Source of the DNA: Pseudoxanthomonas composti
GTDB lineage: Bacteria > Pseudomonadota > Gammaproteobacteria > Xanthomonadales > Xanthomonadaceae
Length of the DNA: 64,000 bases
Assembly (NCBI RefSeq): GCF_004122095.1
Contig: NZ_SAWZ01000007.1
Span: 62,001-126,000 of the forward strand
Reading direction: 5' to 3'
Part shown: positions 35,301 through 43,018 of the stretch, one piece after another
Numbering within the stretch: position 1 is the first letter of the stretch
Layout: each line of letters starts with the position of its first letter
The notes under the pieces: generated by a model
Seen by the model: only the letters and a program-made list of their open reading frames with translations
What the model was told of the DNA's origin: nothing
Databases searched by the model: none
Made by a program: the position numbers and the translations under genes

Positions 35301-36019
35301 GTTTTACCAAATCCGTTAGGCCCATAAAGCACAGTGACGCTTTCACCGAACTCGAACGTGACAGGCTCTCTATATGCACGAAAGTTTGTTATCTTGATCG
35401 AGAGGAGGCTGATAAATTCTTCGGTGCTTTGCTCGACGATTCGGAACTCGTCGGTCAGAGCCGAGCTGTCAATCTCGTCAATTTCCGCACCTAGTCGATC
35501 CTCTACGATTCTTTGCGCACTCCTATTTCCGGGGACTACCAGTGCGCGCGCCAGATCTGAACTCACCCCACTTCTCCGAAGGAGTGTCTGAGCGGATGGA
35601 GGGCGTGCCCCGCCCTCCTCGACAGCAATTAGGGGCAGGAAGGGGAGTCGGCTCAATGCGGAGGTGTCCGCCTCAGACAGCTCCAGCGCGAACTTCCGGC
35701 AGAAAAAGACATCCGTCTCCACGCTCGGCGCAAATGCATCGTCGGAGATACTCTTCGGCGGATAGCAGAAAGAGAACGAGACATCCAAGCCTGCCCACTT
35801 AGGACGGCGGGCGGCATACAACCGTTTGAAGGCTTCGTATGCTAGGCGATAGTCTTCCTTCTTGCTTCCGAAACCAAAGCCTGCGAGGGTGGGTTCGGAT
35901 GTCATCAGCAGCAGTGTCTGCTCTTCGAAACTTTCGACTTCCAAGTTCGCAGAAGGAACTGACTCTTTCAACCTATTTTTGACAACGTCCCTCACCCGAT
36001 TATCACTTGAAGAGTGCAT
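32375..36019 (-). CDS. Rad50/SMC-like ABC ATPase with CxxC hook, island gene
   Basis: A 1214-residue protein. Residues 1-200 form a globular N-terminal domain I do not recognise (SFSFCYPPKS, VETDVFFCRKFALELSEAD). The ABC half begins near 204 (LLSIKITNFRAYREPVTFEF) with Walker A GPNGFGKT at 233-240. Long coiled coils (about 370-1045) are bent at CLLC (706-709), the zinc-hook position of Rad50. The C-terminal half has EYFSQSQVQTLLLGLFL (signature region, 1097-1113) and Walker B SILMDDPVSHFDD (1126-1138) with Asp where SMC proteins have Glu, as in RloC/PrrC-type ATPases. It overlaps the nitrilase gene by 17 bases, and codon use is AT-richer than the neighbours. Likely a DNA- or invader-sensing ATPase. 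Confidence 0.9.
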   Translation of the reverse strand: MHSSSDNRVRDVVKNRLKESVPSANLEVESFEEQTLLLMTSEPTLAGFGFGSKKEDYRLAYEAFKRLYAARRPKWAGLDVSFSFCYPPKSISDDAFAPSVETDVFFCRKFALELSEADTSALSRLPFLPLIAVEEGGARPPSAQTLLRRSGVSSDLARALVVPGNRSAQRIVEDRLGAEIDEIDSSALTDEFRIVEQSTEEFISLLSIKITNFRAYREPVTFEFGESVTVLYGPNGFGKTSIFDALDFVATGGIGRLKIEHNSAGLQKAAKHLDSGENPAEVELRFRRGTGEHTLIRTLARPSVATLDGRDNTSRKEVLTLLTGSEESPMADRVDNLVSLFRATHAFNQESSELTQGFAQSCQLSSDLVSRMLAFDDYVRAIKKVEEVTRTLDQRIRGATREVEKCQQRLGSLTDDIQRVEGLTEFDGDPEHLTSELARVAEEINRLNPHADTANYASDADPRSLRSDADGLIRSLEIRISRLNEASSLMGRRELARANLNSLLERARELDAAQADLTEKKRQSEIRYNQAAATAQSVRGEESRLRERIDNLRSFAQRAAFRASDLSRLESLGEEATSVKTQVDEILARKADRSEHERKLRDYESALAKSIIALRARLSEINGLRDSLQGYELLKQRISELSELERAVSVEGMAIVNQIDSNATALDLARQDQATAQAKLDAIERDRSEVSTLLEALRSHIKDEKCLLCGVKHSSAEELRQRVNATLEDDDGIQAFNDELNLCRGKVEALMREDALAKARQSVLRARLAEARSEKLYTEAQLAEIRAKFSDAGVGDSLSEIEKVATDVGVRVEAEIQRHAVAVFDTQNFQRDAELLEAEFKSAMRELKRVNTELAVARAADRNFNSIAEAVEIASNTTQIEVEGLIAEDLVRLSAATLEAERVAGELVKIKNDRDDADTGLAELQKALGRASSDTALFRSQLSSIEAEILSADLRLDSPYEEISQEIDRVVTAIASLQKARDRVAVLERAMESLATSAVLESAQNERRRVVDMLESLDLDIRRSEELRAYFSELARMLENRRNHATREFTDQYGPRTAVIQRRLRPVYGFGDISVTSRNGAITVEVMRNGERHKPTEYFSQSQVQTLLLGLFLTAAGSQSWSACASILMDDPVSHFDDLNTYALVDLLAGLASSATDARQFIISTCDEKLMQISQHKFQHLGEKSRIYRFQSLGKSGPQVSEIGKFDSSARLSS

Positions 36020-37799
36020 CGCTTAGCTCCTGATTAAGCTCAGCCGGCGTCTTGGCCCGCAGATATGCCGCAAGTACCGAGTGGTATCCAACAAATCTCA
36101 GAGCCGCTTCTGGATTAGTTATGGAATTTTCGCGACTATAAGGTGCGTCTGATCTAGCCATAAAGTTTCCGAACTCAGGAATCCACTCAGTGTTGTCCTC
36201 ATCTCGCGAGATTACGGTGATCGGTATTCTGCTTCGGGGCAGCTCATCACGAACGTGTTTAACCGCCTCTTCGTGGGTCGTGGCTCGCACGGCGATCACA
36301 TTGACATCAGTGGACCCCAGTCTGGGAGAAGCGTGGAAGCCGGGGTCGGTAAAGGTCTGTGCTGCGTCGGCCACACCAGTAACCGAGAGCGCGTGGGAGA
36401 GCATTGTTAGAGCTGATGCGATTTCGCCACCCCACTCCTCTGCGTTCTTTCTTGCCTTAAGCTGAGGACTTAACAGCCGAACGATGTTCTCCAGGCGCGT
36501 GGCTTCAAGCTGGCGAAAACTCGTCACTAGATGATCGAGTGAGGCCTTAGCATTGTGGGCCAAGCTCGCATTAGGATGCGCCTCCGCCAGAGTACGCACC
36601 TGGTCAAGCTCGTCATGGAAGCGTTTCAAGGAGCAAGGCACGGGGCTTCCTGGACGGCGCGGATCGAAAGCATCATCGAAAGCATGAACGAATGCTTGTT
36701 CCACAGGACTGACAGCCTTCGACACTGCACCACCTACTACAGAGGCCGCGTTCCGCTGAGCAAATGAATGGATACAAGCACCTGCTTCACGAAAAAAGCA
36801 ATCAGACAAAGTCTCAAGCTGGTTGTTGGGTCGATAGTTTGATCCGCCGCTGGAGAAGGTAGCAGGGCACTTTTGTTTAAAGAAGCCCGCCAGGCTTGAG
36901 TTAATGACGGCAGCGCCGGCGTACTCGCTGGAGCGACCAGGATCTTTTCTTCCCGCCCTATTTACCATAACCAGGCATGCCTGATTTCTGACCAAGCGCG
37001 GGTGAAGCGTCTGATTAAAGTAGGCCTTTATCTGCTCAAGGAAGGCTGTATGGTTTGGCTTATCATTATGCTGTATGACAAAAGTCCAAGAGACAGAGTT
37101 GCTATCCGCATGCCGCCTCTGGGCGTCCTCCTCCATTTCCTCCGCGATAGCGTTCCATATGACCTTGCCACCCACGGACCCGACCCAGTCAAAACAGACC
37201 AGCGTGAAAAAGCGGGCCGTTCTACGATCTCGCAGATGAGCTTTGAACATAAAGACCGACTTGCCGCGATACATCGCTTGTGTGCTGAGAACGGCCTCTA
37301 AGTACGACGGAGTGATTTTGGGTTGAACCCATTTTTTAACTACGCCACTTGATAGCTTTATCCACGTTACACAACAATTGACCCACTCTCCTGGCTGGAG
37401 TTCACCTGCTTGGTTTGAGGAATGAACGGCAGTAGCCCCAGCCTCCAACAAAGAGACGTAGTCGTCCTTTATAAGACCATCTACTCCGCCAATGACAACG
37501 GTACCAGTTGGCCATTCGTCACTGGCCAGATAGTCGTCGACAAGAGCCACCCCTCTCAGACCTGGGATGGAGTACTCGGGGAAGACGGTGAAGTGAGTTT
37601 TTTCCTGGCCGTGAGGGCGCGCAAGGGAGATGTCTAATGTGCGCGAGATAGCGCGCAGCTGATCATCCACTCTTTCGGGCAGGCAACGGAAAGGCTCGTT
37701 CTGAGTCAACTCCGTGTAGGGTTGTGCAACCACCATCCCGATCAGCGTCTCTGGAAACTCAAGCTGACCAGTCAGATCAATCTCTTCAACTAACGGCAC
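36003..37799 (-). CDS. Nitrilase-superfamily protein, island effector candidate
   Basis: A 598-residue protein. The first 330 residues form a carbon-nitrogen hydrolase fold with the full triad: Glu 75 in TVFPEYSIP, Lys 161 in VQPKITPSYLE and Cys 202 in LVCFDWVGS. A second half (about 330-598) is of unknown type, mostly helical and ending with an alpha/beta segment (VNVIAVRATTHEEAVKHVRD, PITVISRDEDNTEWIPEFGN). Normal nitrilases are about 270-350 residues, so this is an extended version. The GTG at 37799 is fixed by AAGGAGG 7 bases upstream. Its 3' end overlaps the SMC-like gene by 17 bases, and the pair is one operon. The enzyme probably cleaves an amide or nitrile in a metabolite or cofactor. 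Confidence 0.85.
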   Translation of the reverse strand: MPLVEEIDLTGQLEFPETLIGMVVAQPYTELTQNEPFRCLPERVDDQLRAISRTLDISLARPHGQEKTHFTVFPEYSIPGLRGVALVDDYLASDEWPTGTVVIGGVDGLIKDDYVSLLEAGATAVHSSNQAGELQPGEWVNCCVTWIKLSSGVVKKWVQPKITPSYLEAVLSTQAMYRGKSVFMFKAHLRDRRTARFFTLVCFDWVGSVGGKVIWNAIAEEMEEDAQRRHADSNSVSWTFVIQHNDKPNHTAFLEQIKAYFNQTLHPRLVRNQACLVMVNRAGRKDPGRSSEYAGAAVINSSLAGFFKQKCPATFSSGGSNYRPNNQLETLSDCFFREAGACIHSFAQRNAASVVGGAVSKAVSPVEQAFVHAFDDAFDPRRPGSPVPCSLKRFHDELDQVRTLAEAHPNASLAHNAKASLDHLVTSFRQLEATRLENIVRLLSPQLKARKNAEEWGGEIASALTMLSHALSVTGVADAAQTFTDPGFHASPRLGSTDVNVIAVRATTHEEAVKHVRDELPRSRIPITVISRDEDNTEWIPEFGNFMARSDAPYSRENSITNPEAALRFVGYHSVLAAYLRAKTPAELNQELSDALFK

Positions 37800-37805
37800 C
37801 CCTAT

Positions 37806-37812
37806 CCTCCTT
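37806..37812 (-). promoter_or_regulatory. Ribosome site that decides the nitrilase GTG start
   Basis: AAGGAGG on the minus strand lies 6 bases before the GTG at 37799. No comparable site precedes the earlier ATG of the open frame at 37982. Confidence 0.8.
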
Positions 37813-37830
37813 GGAAAACCATGACTCTTG

Positions 37831-37978
37831 GCAGCATAACCTCGGTGGCCACCGATCCTTCCGGCGCTATGCTGCGCCCCTGTGGCCGCCAATATTGAGA
37901 TCCGATTGGCTGCTTGGCAACAAAAGCGAAGCGGGAGGCTCAATTCTGGCGTTCTTTGCCTAAATTCCCCATTAGGCA
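37831..37978. promoter_or_regulatory. Two inverted repeats upstream of the island operon
   Basis: GCAGCATA (37831-37838) and TATGCTGC (37868-37875) form arms 29 bases apart. TGCCTAA (37957-37963) and TTAGGCA (37972-37978) form arms 8 bases apart. Both lie in the AT-richer leader of the nitrilase gene. They are candidate operators; no regulator gene is present in the island. Confidence 0.4.
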
Positions 37979-38053
37979 GCAACTAGGGATGATCTCCTAC
38001 CTGCAGGTTGATCCGCCAGAAGTAGAGGATTCGGCGACTAGATTTGCGCCGGC

Positions 38054-38179
38054 CGCTGCTGACTCTGCGCGGGCATCGCCGTACGTGTACTCCGCTATCG
38101 TCGACTCTCCATTCACCATGAAGTGAACGCGCGCCCTGATAGGGGGACGGGCAGTCCGGGGGCTAGAGACCGCAGAGAC
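38054..38179 (-). pseudogene. Decayed copy of the XAC0095 leader and first codons
   Basis: Closely matches 31909-32049. It shares the GGAGAG ribosome site, the CGGTCTCTAGCCCCCGGACT-like leader and the codons for AEYTYG. The start codon is ATA instead of ATG, about 23 bases are deleted after codon 7, and similarity ends inside the first 25 codons. It is in the same orientation as the intact gene, so with that gene it brackets the island as direct repeats. Confidence 0.75.
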
Positions 38180-38186
38180 AGAGTAA

Positions 38187-38287
38187 CGGGGTCAGGTTTA
38201 CTTATCCCGACTACATCGGAGCAATCACCTCCATCGCCTGCTTTAGAATGAACTTGTTACTGGGCTCAGGTGAGCCTTTGCCGCTGC
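38187..38287. other. Short gap with a GGGGTCAGG fragment
   Basis: ACGGGGTCAGGTTTACTT at 38187-38204 resembles one arm of the GGGGTCAGAGT elements at 20995 and 24572. It lies directly beside the decayed XAC0095 copy, at the outer edge of the island. Confidence 0.4.
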
Positions 38288-38635
38288 TTAGGCGGCAACC
38301 ACATTCATGCCGTCGTAGTCAGCGATGCCGAACTGCACAGCGATGGCGTACAACTCCTGCACTCTCTCCTGCAGCGATTCGGGCGTGTGCCTCTCGACCT
38401 TGTCCACCTGCAAGTAGAAGAACGGGTCCTCGTCATCCTCCGGCTCGGTGACGTCGATAGTCGTGTAGCCCAGCGACTCCATGTGCTTTGCCACCGGGGT
38501 CAGCTTCTGGTCATCCTCGTCGACGAAGAAGAACGACCAGCGGCAGACATCGTCGATACTCCAAGCCGCGCCGGCATCGGCATTCTTCTGCCGGATATCG
38601 GAGAAGAACTCCTTCAGGGCTTCGACTGAGATCAT
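38288..38635 (-). CDS. RraB-like regulator of ribonuclease E family
   Basis: A 115-residue protein. Features: an N-terminal helix (SVEALKEFFSDIRQKNADAG), WSFFFVDEDDQKLTPVAKHM, an acidic loop (TEPEDDEDPF), then FYLQVDKVERHTPESLQERV and FGIADYDGMNVV. These match the RraB/DUF695-like family, whose E. coli member binds and restrains RNase E. Here it is at the end of the nrdJ gene string, 123 bases from nrdJb and on the same strand. A direct RNase E role is inferred from the family only. Confidence 0.8.
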   Translation of the reverse strand: MISVEALKEFFSDIRQKNADAGAAWSIDDVCRWSFFFVDEDDQKLTPVAKHMESLGYTTIDVTEPEDDEDPFFYLQVDKVERHTPESLQERVQELYAIAVQFGIADYDGMNVVAA

Positions 38636-38758
38636 GGCGTACTCGGCTTCACGTGGGCGCCGGCATGCGGCGTGGCGAACGAGTATCGGTGATCACGAAA
38701 AGAGGGGGAAGGTTCAGCGCTGAACTCCCGACCCCTGAATTAGTTGTAGCTAACTAGC

Positions 38759-39613
38759 TCAACCGCACTTCGAATAGCCACAGTTCAAGCACGTAGCGCA
38801 CCCGTCCATGATGACGAGGGCCTTAGTGCTGCACTTATGGCACATGGTGGCGCTGGGCGGGAAGCTGGCGCCGTCGCCGGTGACTTCGATGTCCTCGGCG
38901 TGGTCGGCGGTGCTGGTGGTGGGGGTCTTGCTGACCTCATCCGCCCTGCGGGCACCTTCTCCCGCTTTGGCGGGAGAAGGGAGGTCTGCGGCGGGGCTTA
39001 CATCAGTGTTTTTTTTTGAGCGTTCTTCGTACTGCTTGCGCTTGTCGGCGATCATGGCGCGCTGGTGGGCGCTCAGCTCGGGGTCGTGCAGCAGGCCGAT
39101 GGTCTTGAGGTGTTCTTCCACGATGCTGCCCAGCTCGGCCACCAGCGAGGGCATGTAGACGCCGCCGGCCTTGAAGTAGCCGCCCTTGGGATCGAACACG
39201 GCCTTCATCTCATCGACGATGAAGGTGACGTCGCCGCCCTTGCGGAACACGGCGGAAAGAATGCGGGTCAACGCCACGATCCACTGGAAGTGCTCCATGG
39301 ACTTGGAGTTGATGAAGATCTCGAAGGGGCGGCGGTGCTCGTGCTCGGTGCCGGCGTTGAGCACGATGTCGTTGATGGTCACGTAGATGGCGTGCTCCAC
39401 CAGCGGGGATTTGACCTTGTAGGTGCTGCCGATCAGCACTTCCGGGCGCTCGATGCGCTCGTGCATGTGGATGACATCGGCCACGGGAAGTTCGGCCTCG
39501 GCGGCGTCGCGGCTGATCGACTCGCCCTGGACCGGCGGCGCGGCTTCGCGCGCCTTGTCTTCGGGGGTCAGGACGCTGTAGCCCTTGATTTTCTTGTCGA
39601 TCTTGACGGCCAT
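38759..39613 (-). CDS. nrdJb: NrdJb, small component of B12-dependent ribonucleotide reductase
   Basis: A 284-residue protein equal to the C-terminal part of class II reductases. It contains the TSCPD-like domain (about residues 50-180; [40 protein letters not shown]). A zinc ribbon ends the protein ([16 protein letters not shown]), matching the redox-active tail of NrdJ. Between them residues 211-227 ([17 protein letters not shown]) are encoded by a dispersed intergenic repeat inserted in frame. NrdJa is encoded upstream on the same strand, separated by the H1-like gene. Together they convert ribonucleotides to deoxyribonucleotides without oxygen dependence. Confidence 0.9.
   Translation of the reverse strand: MAVKIDKKIKGYSVLTPEDKAREAAPPVQGESISRDAAEAELPVADVIHMHERIERPEVLIGSTYKVKSPLVEHAIYVTINDIVLNAGTEHEHRRPFEIFINSKSMEHFQWIVALTRILSAVFRKGGDVTFIVDEMKAVFDPKGGYFKAGGVYMPSLVAELGSIVEEHLKTIGLLHDPELSAHQRAMIADKRKQYEERSKKNTDVSPAADLPSPAKAGEGARRADEVSKTPTTSTADHAEDIEVTGDGASFPPSATMCHKCSTKALVIMDGCATCLNCGYSKCG
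38936..38983. repeat. Dispersed palindromic repeat inside nrdJb
   Basis: The sequence CTCATCCGCCCTGCGGGCAC, followed by CTTCTCCCG and its complement CGGGAGAAGG, is the same as the element at 40440-40483. Here it lies within the coding frame and adds about 17 residues without a stop. Confidence 0.9.
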
Positions 39614-39718
39614 GGCCTGGGGTTCCTGTCGTGTCGTGCTGTTGTCGGGTCTGGCACCGGCGCGCCGCAGGCGGCGCCCGGCCGGCCTGCGCTGCACGCG
39701 GCAGCGCAGGCGTGTTGA

Positions 39719-40348
39719 TTACTTCTTGGCCGCCTTCTTGGCGGGGGCCTTGCGAGCCACGGCCTTCTTGGCGACCTTGCCCACTTTCTTGGCCGGGGCC
39801 TTCTTGGCGATGGCCTTCTTGGCCACCGCTTTCTTTGCCACGACCTTCTTGGCGACGGACTTCTTGGCCGCGGCCTTCTTCGTCACCGGCCTGCTGCTGG
39901 TGGCCTTCTTGACCACGACCTTCTTGGCGGCCTTCTTCACCACCGGGGACTTGGTGGCCACAGAGGTTTTGGCTGCCTTCTTGGCCGGCTGCTTGGCGGG
40001 GGCCTTCTTGGCGGTCTTCTTGGCCGCGGCCTTCTTGCCGGCGCCGGCGCGCTTGAGCGCGGCGGCTTCGGCCTTGGCGCCGGCACTGGCGCTGGCCAGC
40101 TTCTGCTTGGCGGTGTTGACCGAGGCGCTCACCGCCTTGGTGGCCTTGCTGGTGGTCTTGGTCACGGCCTTCTTGGCCGCGGCCACGCGCTTGCTCACCG
40201 TCTTGCGGACCTTGGCCACGCGGGCCTTGGCCGAATCCAGCACGTTGGTCGTGGTCACGACGATGGCCTCGCCGATCTCCGATGCGGTTTCCTTGACGCT
40301 CCCGGCGGCATCGGAGAGCGTTGCGGTCACACCATTTCCATTGCTCAT
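39719..40348 (-). CDS. Histone H1-like / AlgP-like DNA-binding protein
   Basis: A 209-residue protein. Residues 1-50 are an ordinary helical head ([20 protein letters not shown]). The remainder is built of Lys/Ala repeats (KKAVAKK, KKAPAKK, KKVVVKK), a long unfolded basic tail like histone H1 and AlgP. It should bind DNA nonspecifically and compact the nucleoid or act as a regulator. It sits between nrdJa and nrdJb on the same strand. The repeat number in such genes varies among strains. Confidence 0.9.
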   Translation of the reverse strand: MSNGNGVTATLSDAAGSVKETASEIGEAIVVTTTNVLDSAKARVAKVRKTVSKRVAAAKKAVTKTTSKATKAVSASVNTAKQKLASASAGAKAEAAALKRAGAGKKAAAKKTAKKAPAKQPAKKAAKTSVATKSPVVKKAAKKVVVKKATSSRPVTKKAAAKKSVAKKVVAKKAVAKKAIAKKAPAKKVGKVAKKAVARKAPAKKAAKK

Positions 40349-40439
40349 GTTGCCCTCCTGACGGGCGTGTGGGTTACGGCGGGGATGCTAGCGAAAACGC
40401 GGTGAAACGGGGTGGGCGGTTTAGGCGGGTGCAGCGGCC

Positions 40440-40483
40440 CTCATCCGCCCTGCGGGCACCTTCTCCCGCGGGCGGGAGAAGGG
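40440..40483. repeat. Dispersed palindromic repeat
   Basis: Second copy of the CTCATCCGCCCTGCGGGCAC...GGGAGAAGG element, in the 40349-40655 gap. The following stretch to 40550 holds degraded CACCTTCTTCC/GGCAGAAGGG pieces. No gene in this gap. Confidence 0.85.
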
Positions 40484-40655
40484 AACGCGATGACCTTCTT
40501 TTGCGGGCGGGAGGAGGAGAAGCGGTGCACCTTCTTCCTTGAGCGGCAGAAGGGTAAAGCCGGTGATCCAGGCGCGGGGCGGGGCTGGCTTGGCCGAGCC
40601 GGCTGCCGGCGATTGCGCGGCAGCGCTGGTCCCGCCGCGGCAGCCCACCGCGGCC

Positions 40656-42809
40656 TTAGAACTTGCCGTAATAGCCTTCCTTGAGCGCGTCGAACAGGTT
40701 GGCGGCGGTGTGCATCTCGCCGTCGTACTCGATCTGCTCGTTGCCCTTGACCTCCACGAAGGTGCCGTCCTCCAGCTCGAAGCGGTAGGTGGTGTTCTCC
40801 AGGTCCGCTTCCTTCACCAGCACGCCCTGGAAGGCGGCCGGGTTGAAGCGGAAGGTGGTGCAGCCCTTCAGGCCCTGCTGGTAGGCGTAGCGGTAGATGT
40901 CCTTGAACTGCTCGTAGGGGTAGTCGGTGGGGACGTTGGCGGTCTTGGAGATGGAGCTGTCCACCCACTTCTGCGCGGCGGCCTGCACATCCACGTGTTC
41001 CTTGGGGTGGATGTCGTCGGCGGCGATGAAGTACTCGGGCAGCCTGGCCTCGGCTTCCTCGGAGAAGGGCATGGCCTTTGCGTTGATCAGCTCGCGGTAG
41101 GCCAGCAGCTCGAAGGAGAACACGTCCACCTTCTCCTTGGATTTCTTGCCCTCGCGGATGATGTTGCGGCTGTAGTGGTGCGCAAAGGACGGCTCGATGC
41201 CGTTGGAGGCGTTGTTGGCCAGCGACAGGCTGATGGTGCCGGTGGGGGCGATGGAGCTGTGGTGGGTGAAGCGGCTGCCGATGTCGGCCAGCTCGTCTAC
41301 CAGCTCCGGCGCCACCGAGGCGATGCGCTGCATGTAGCGGCTGTACTTGGCGTGCAGCACGCGGCCTTCGATCATCTGGCCGACCTTCCAGCCGTCATTG
41401 GCCATTTCCGGGCGCTGGCGCAGCATGGCGGCGGTGACCTCGAAGGCCTCGGACATGATCGGCGCCGGGCCTTTCTCCTTGGCCAGGGCCAGGCCGGTTT
41501 CCCAGCCGGCCACGGCCATCTCGCGGGCGATGGACTCGGTGAATTCGCAGGACTCGCTGCTGCCGTACTTCATCTTCAGCATGGTCAGGGTGCTGCCCAG
41601 GCCGAGGAAGCCCATGCCGTGGCGGCGCTTGCGCAGGATTTCGTTGCGCTGCTGCTGCAGCGGCAGGCCGTTGACCTCCACCACGTTGTCCAGCATGCGG
41701 GTGAACACGCGCACGACTTCCTTGTATTCCTCCCAGTCGAAGCGCGCCTGGTCGGTGAAGGCATCGCGCACGAAGTTGGTCAGGTTGACCGAGCCCAGCA
41801 GGCAGGCGCCGTAGGGCGGCAATGGCTGCTCGCCGCAAGGGTTGGTCGCGCGGATGTTCTCGCACCACCAGTTGTTGTTCATCTCGTTGACCTTGTCGAT
41901 CAGGATGAAGCCCGGCTCGGCGTAGTCGTAAGTGGAGACCATGATCATGTCCCACAGGTGGCGGGCGCGGATCTGCCCGTACACCTTGCAGGCCACCAGG
42001 CCGTCGTCGCGCACGATGTAGTTTTCCTGCGCGGGCCAGTCGCGCCAGACGATCTGCTCGGCGTTGGCCAGGTCCACCTCGGCCTCTTCCTTGCGGTTGA
42101 CCGGAAAGGTCAGCGGCCAGTCGGTGTCGTTCTCCACGGCCTGCATGAAGCCGTCGGTGATCAGCAGCGACAGGTTGAACTGGCGCAGGCGGCCGTCCTC
42201 GCGCTTGGCGCGGATGAAATCCTTCACGTCGGGGTGGGAGACATCGAAGGTGCCCATCTGCGCGCCGCGGCGGCCACCGGCCGAAGACACGGTGAAGCAC
42301 ATCTTGTCGAAGATATCCATGAAGGACATCGGCCCGGAGGTATACGCGCCGGCGCCGGCGACGAAGGCGCCCTTGGGCCGCAGCGTGGAGAACTCGTAGC
42401 CGATGCCGCAGCCGGCCTTCAGGGTCAGTCCTGCCTCGTGGACTTTCTCCAGGATGCCGTCCATGGAGTCGGTGATCGTGCCCGAGACGGTGCAGTTGAT
42501 GGTGCTGGTGGCGGGCTTGTGTTCCTGCGCGCCGGCGTTGGAGGTAATGCGGCCGGCGGGGATGGCCCCGCGGCGCAGCGCCCACAGGAAACGCTCGTAC
42601 CAGTAGGCCTGCTTGTCGGCGCTGGGCTCGGCATCGGCCAGGGCGCGGGCCACGCGCTGGTAGGTGCCGTCGATGTCGGCATCCAGCGGCACGCCGGCCT
42701 TGGTCTTCAGGCGGTACTTCTTGTCCCAGATGTCCTGGGACGCCGGCTGCATCGGAATGACGCGGGCCGGCTGTTCCTTCTTGACCGCCTCAAGGCGCAC
42801 CGTGCTCAT
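40656..42809 (-). CDS. nrdJa: NrdJa, B12-dependent ribonucleotide reductase catalytic subunit
   Basis: A 717-residue class II reductase: TSTINCTVSG with the first active cysteine (Cys 106), ITSNAGAQ, KAGCGIGYEFSTLRP, and ATNPCGEQPLPPYGACLLGS (Asn 323, radical Cys 325, Glu 327), then SSIAPTGTISLSLANNASNG in the barrel. It makes deoxyribonucleotides using an adenosylcobalamin thiyl radical. Compared with single-chain NrdJ it lacks the C-terminal TSCPD/zinc tail, which NrdJb supplies, as in Pseudomonas aeruginosa. Two NrdR-type boxes lie 210-257 bases upstream. Confidence 0.93.
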   Translation of the reverse strand: MSTVRLEAVKKEQPARVIPMQPASQDIWDKKYRLKTKAGVPLDADIDGTYQRVARALADAEPSADKQAYWYERFLWALRRGAIPAGRITSNAGAQEHKPATSTINCTVSGTITDSMDGILEKVHEAGLTLKAGCGIGYEFSTLRPKGAFVAGAGAYTSGPMSFMDIFDKMCFTVSSAGGRRGAQMGTFDVSHPDVKDFIRAKREDGRLRQFNLSLLITDGFMQAVENDTDWPLTFPVNRKEEAEVDLANAEQIVWRDWPAQENYIVRDDGLVACKVYGQIRARHLWDMIMVSTYDYAEPGFILIDKVNEMNNNWWCENIRATNPCGEQPLPPYGACLLGSVNLTNFVRDAFTDQARFDWEEYKEVVRVFTRMLDNVVEVNGLPLQQQRNEILRKRRHGMGFLGLGSTLTMLKMKYGSSESCEFTESIAREMAVAGWETGLALAKEKGPAPIMSEAFEVTAAMLRQRPEMANDGWKVGQMIEGRVLHAKYSRYMQRIASVAPELVDELADIGSRFTHHSSIAPTGTISLSLANNASNGIEPSFAHHYSRNIIREGKKSKEKVDVFSFELLAYRELINAKAMPFSEEAEARLPEYFIAADDIHPKEHVDVQAAAQKWVDSSISKTANVPTDYPYEQFKDIYRYAYQQGLKGCTTFRFNPAAFQGVLVKEADLENTTYRFELEDGTFVEVKGNEQIEYDGEMHTAANLFDALKEGYYGKF

Positions 42810-43018
42810 GTTGTCTGCTTCTCCCGGTTACTGGTTCTTGTTCTGTGGTGGCCGTGGCGGCGCGGGCGCTGGGTCGGGTCAGGGGCCGTCGCGGGGCGCG
42901 GGCGGCACTGGCAGCGCGCTGGGCGCACCGCTCGCCAATGCGCAGCGCGCGCCATGAAACCCGTTGATGTTCCGATGCCTCATGCGGCGATCCCCGACGC
43001 AAGCCCTGGATGCGGATA

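Noticed and set aside
32375..36019. Plain Rad50 or SbcC repair protein
   Set aside because: There is no SbcD/Mre11 partner, it has a 200-residue extra N-terminal domain and a DDP Walker B, and it is coupled to a nitrilase gene in an AT-rich insert.
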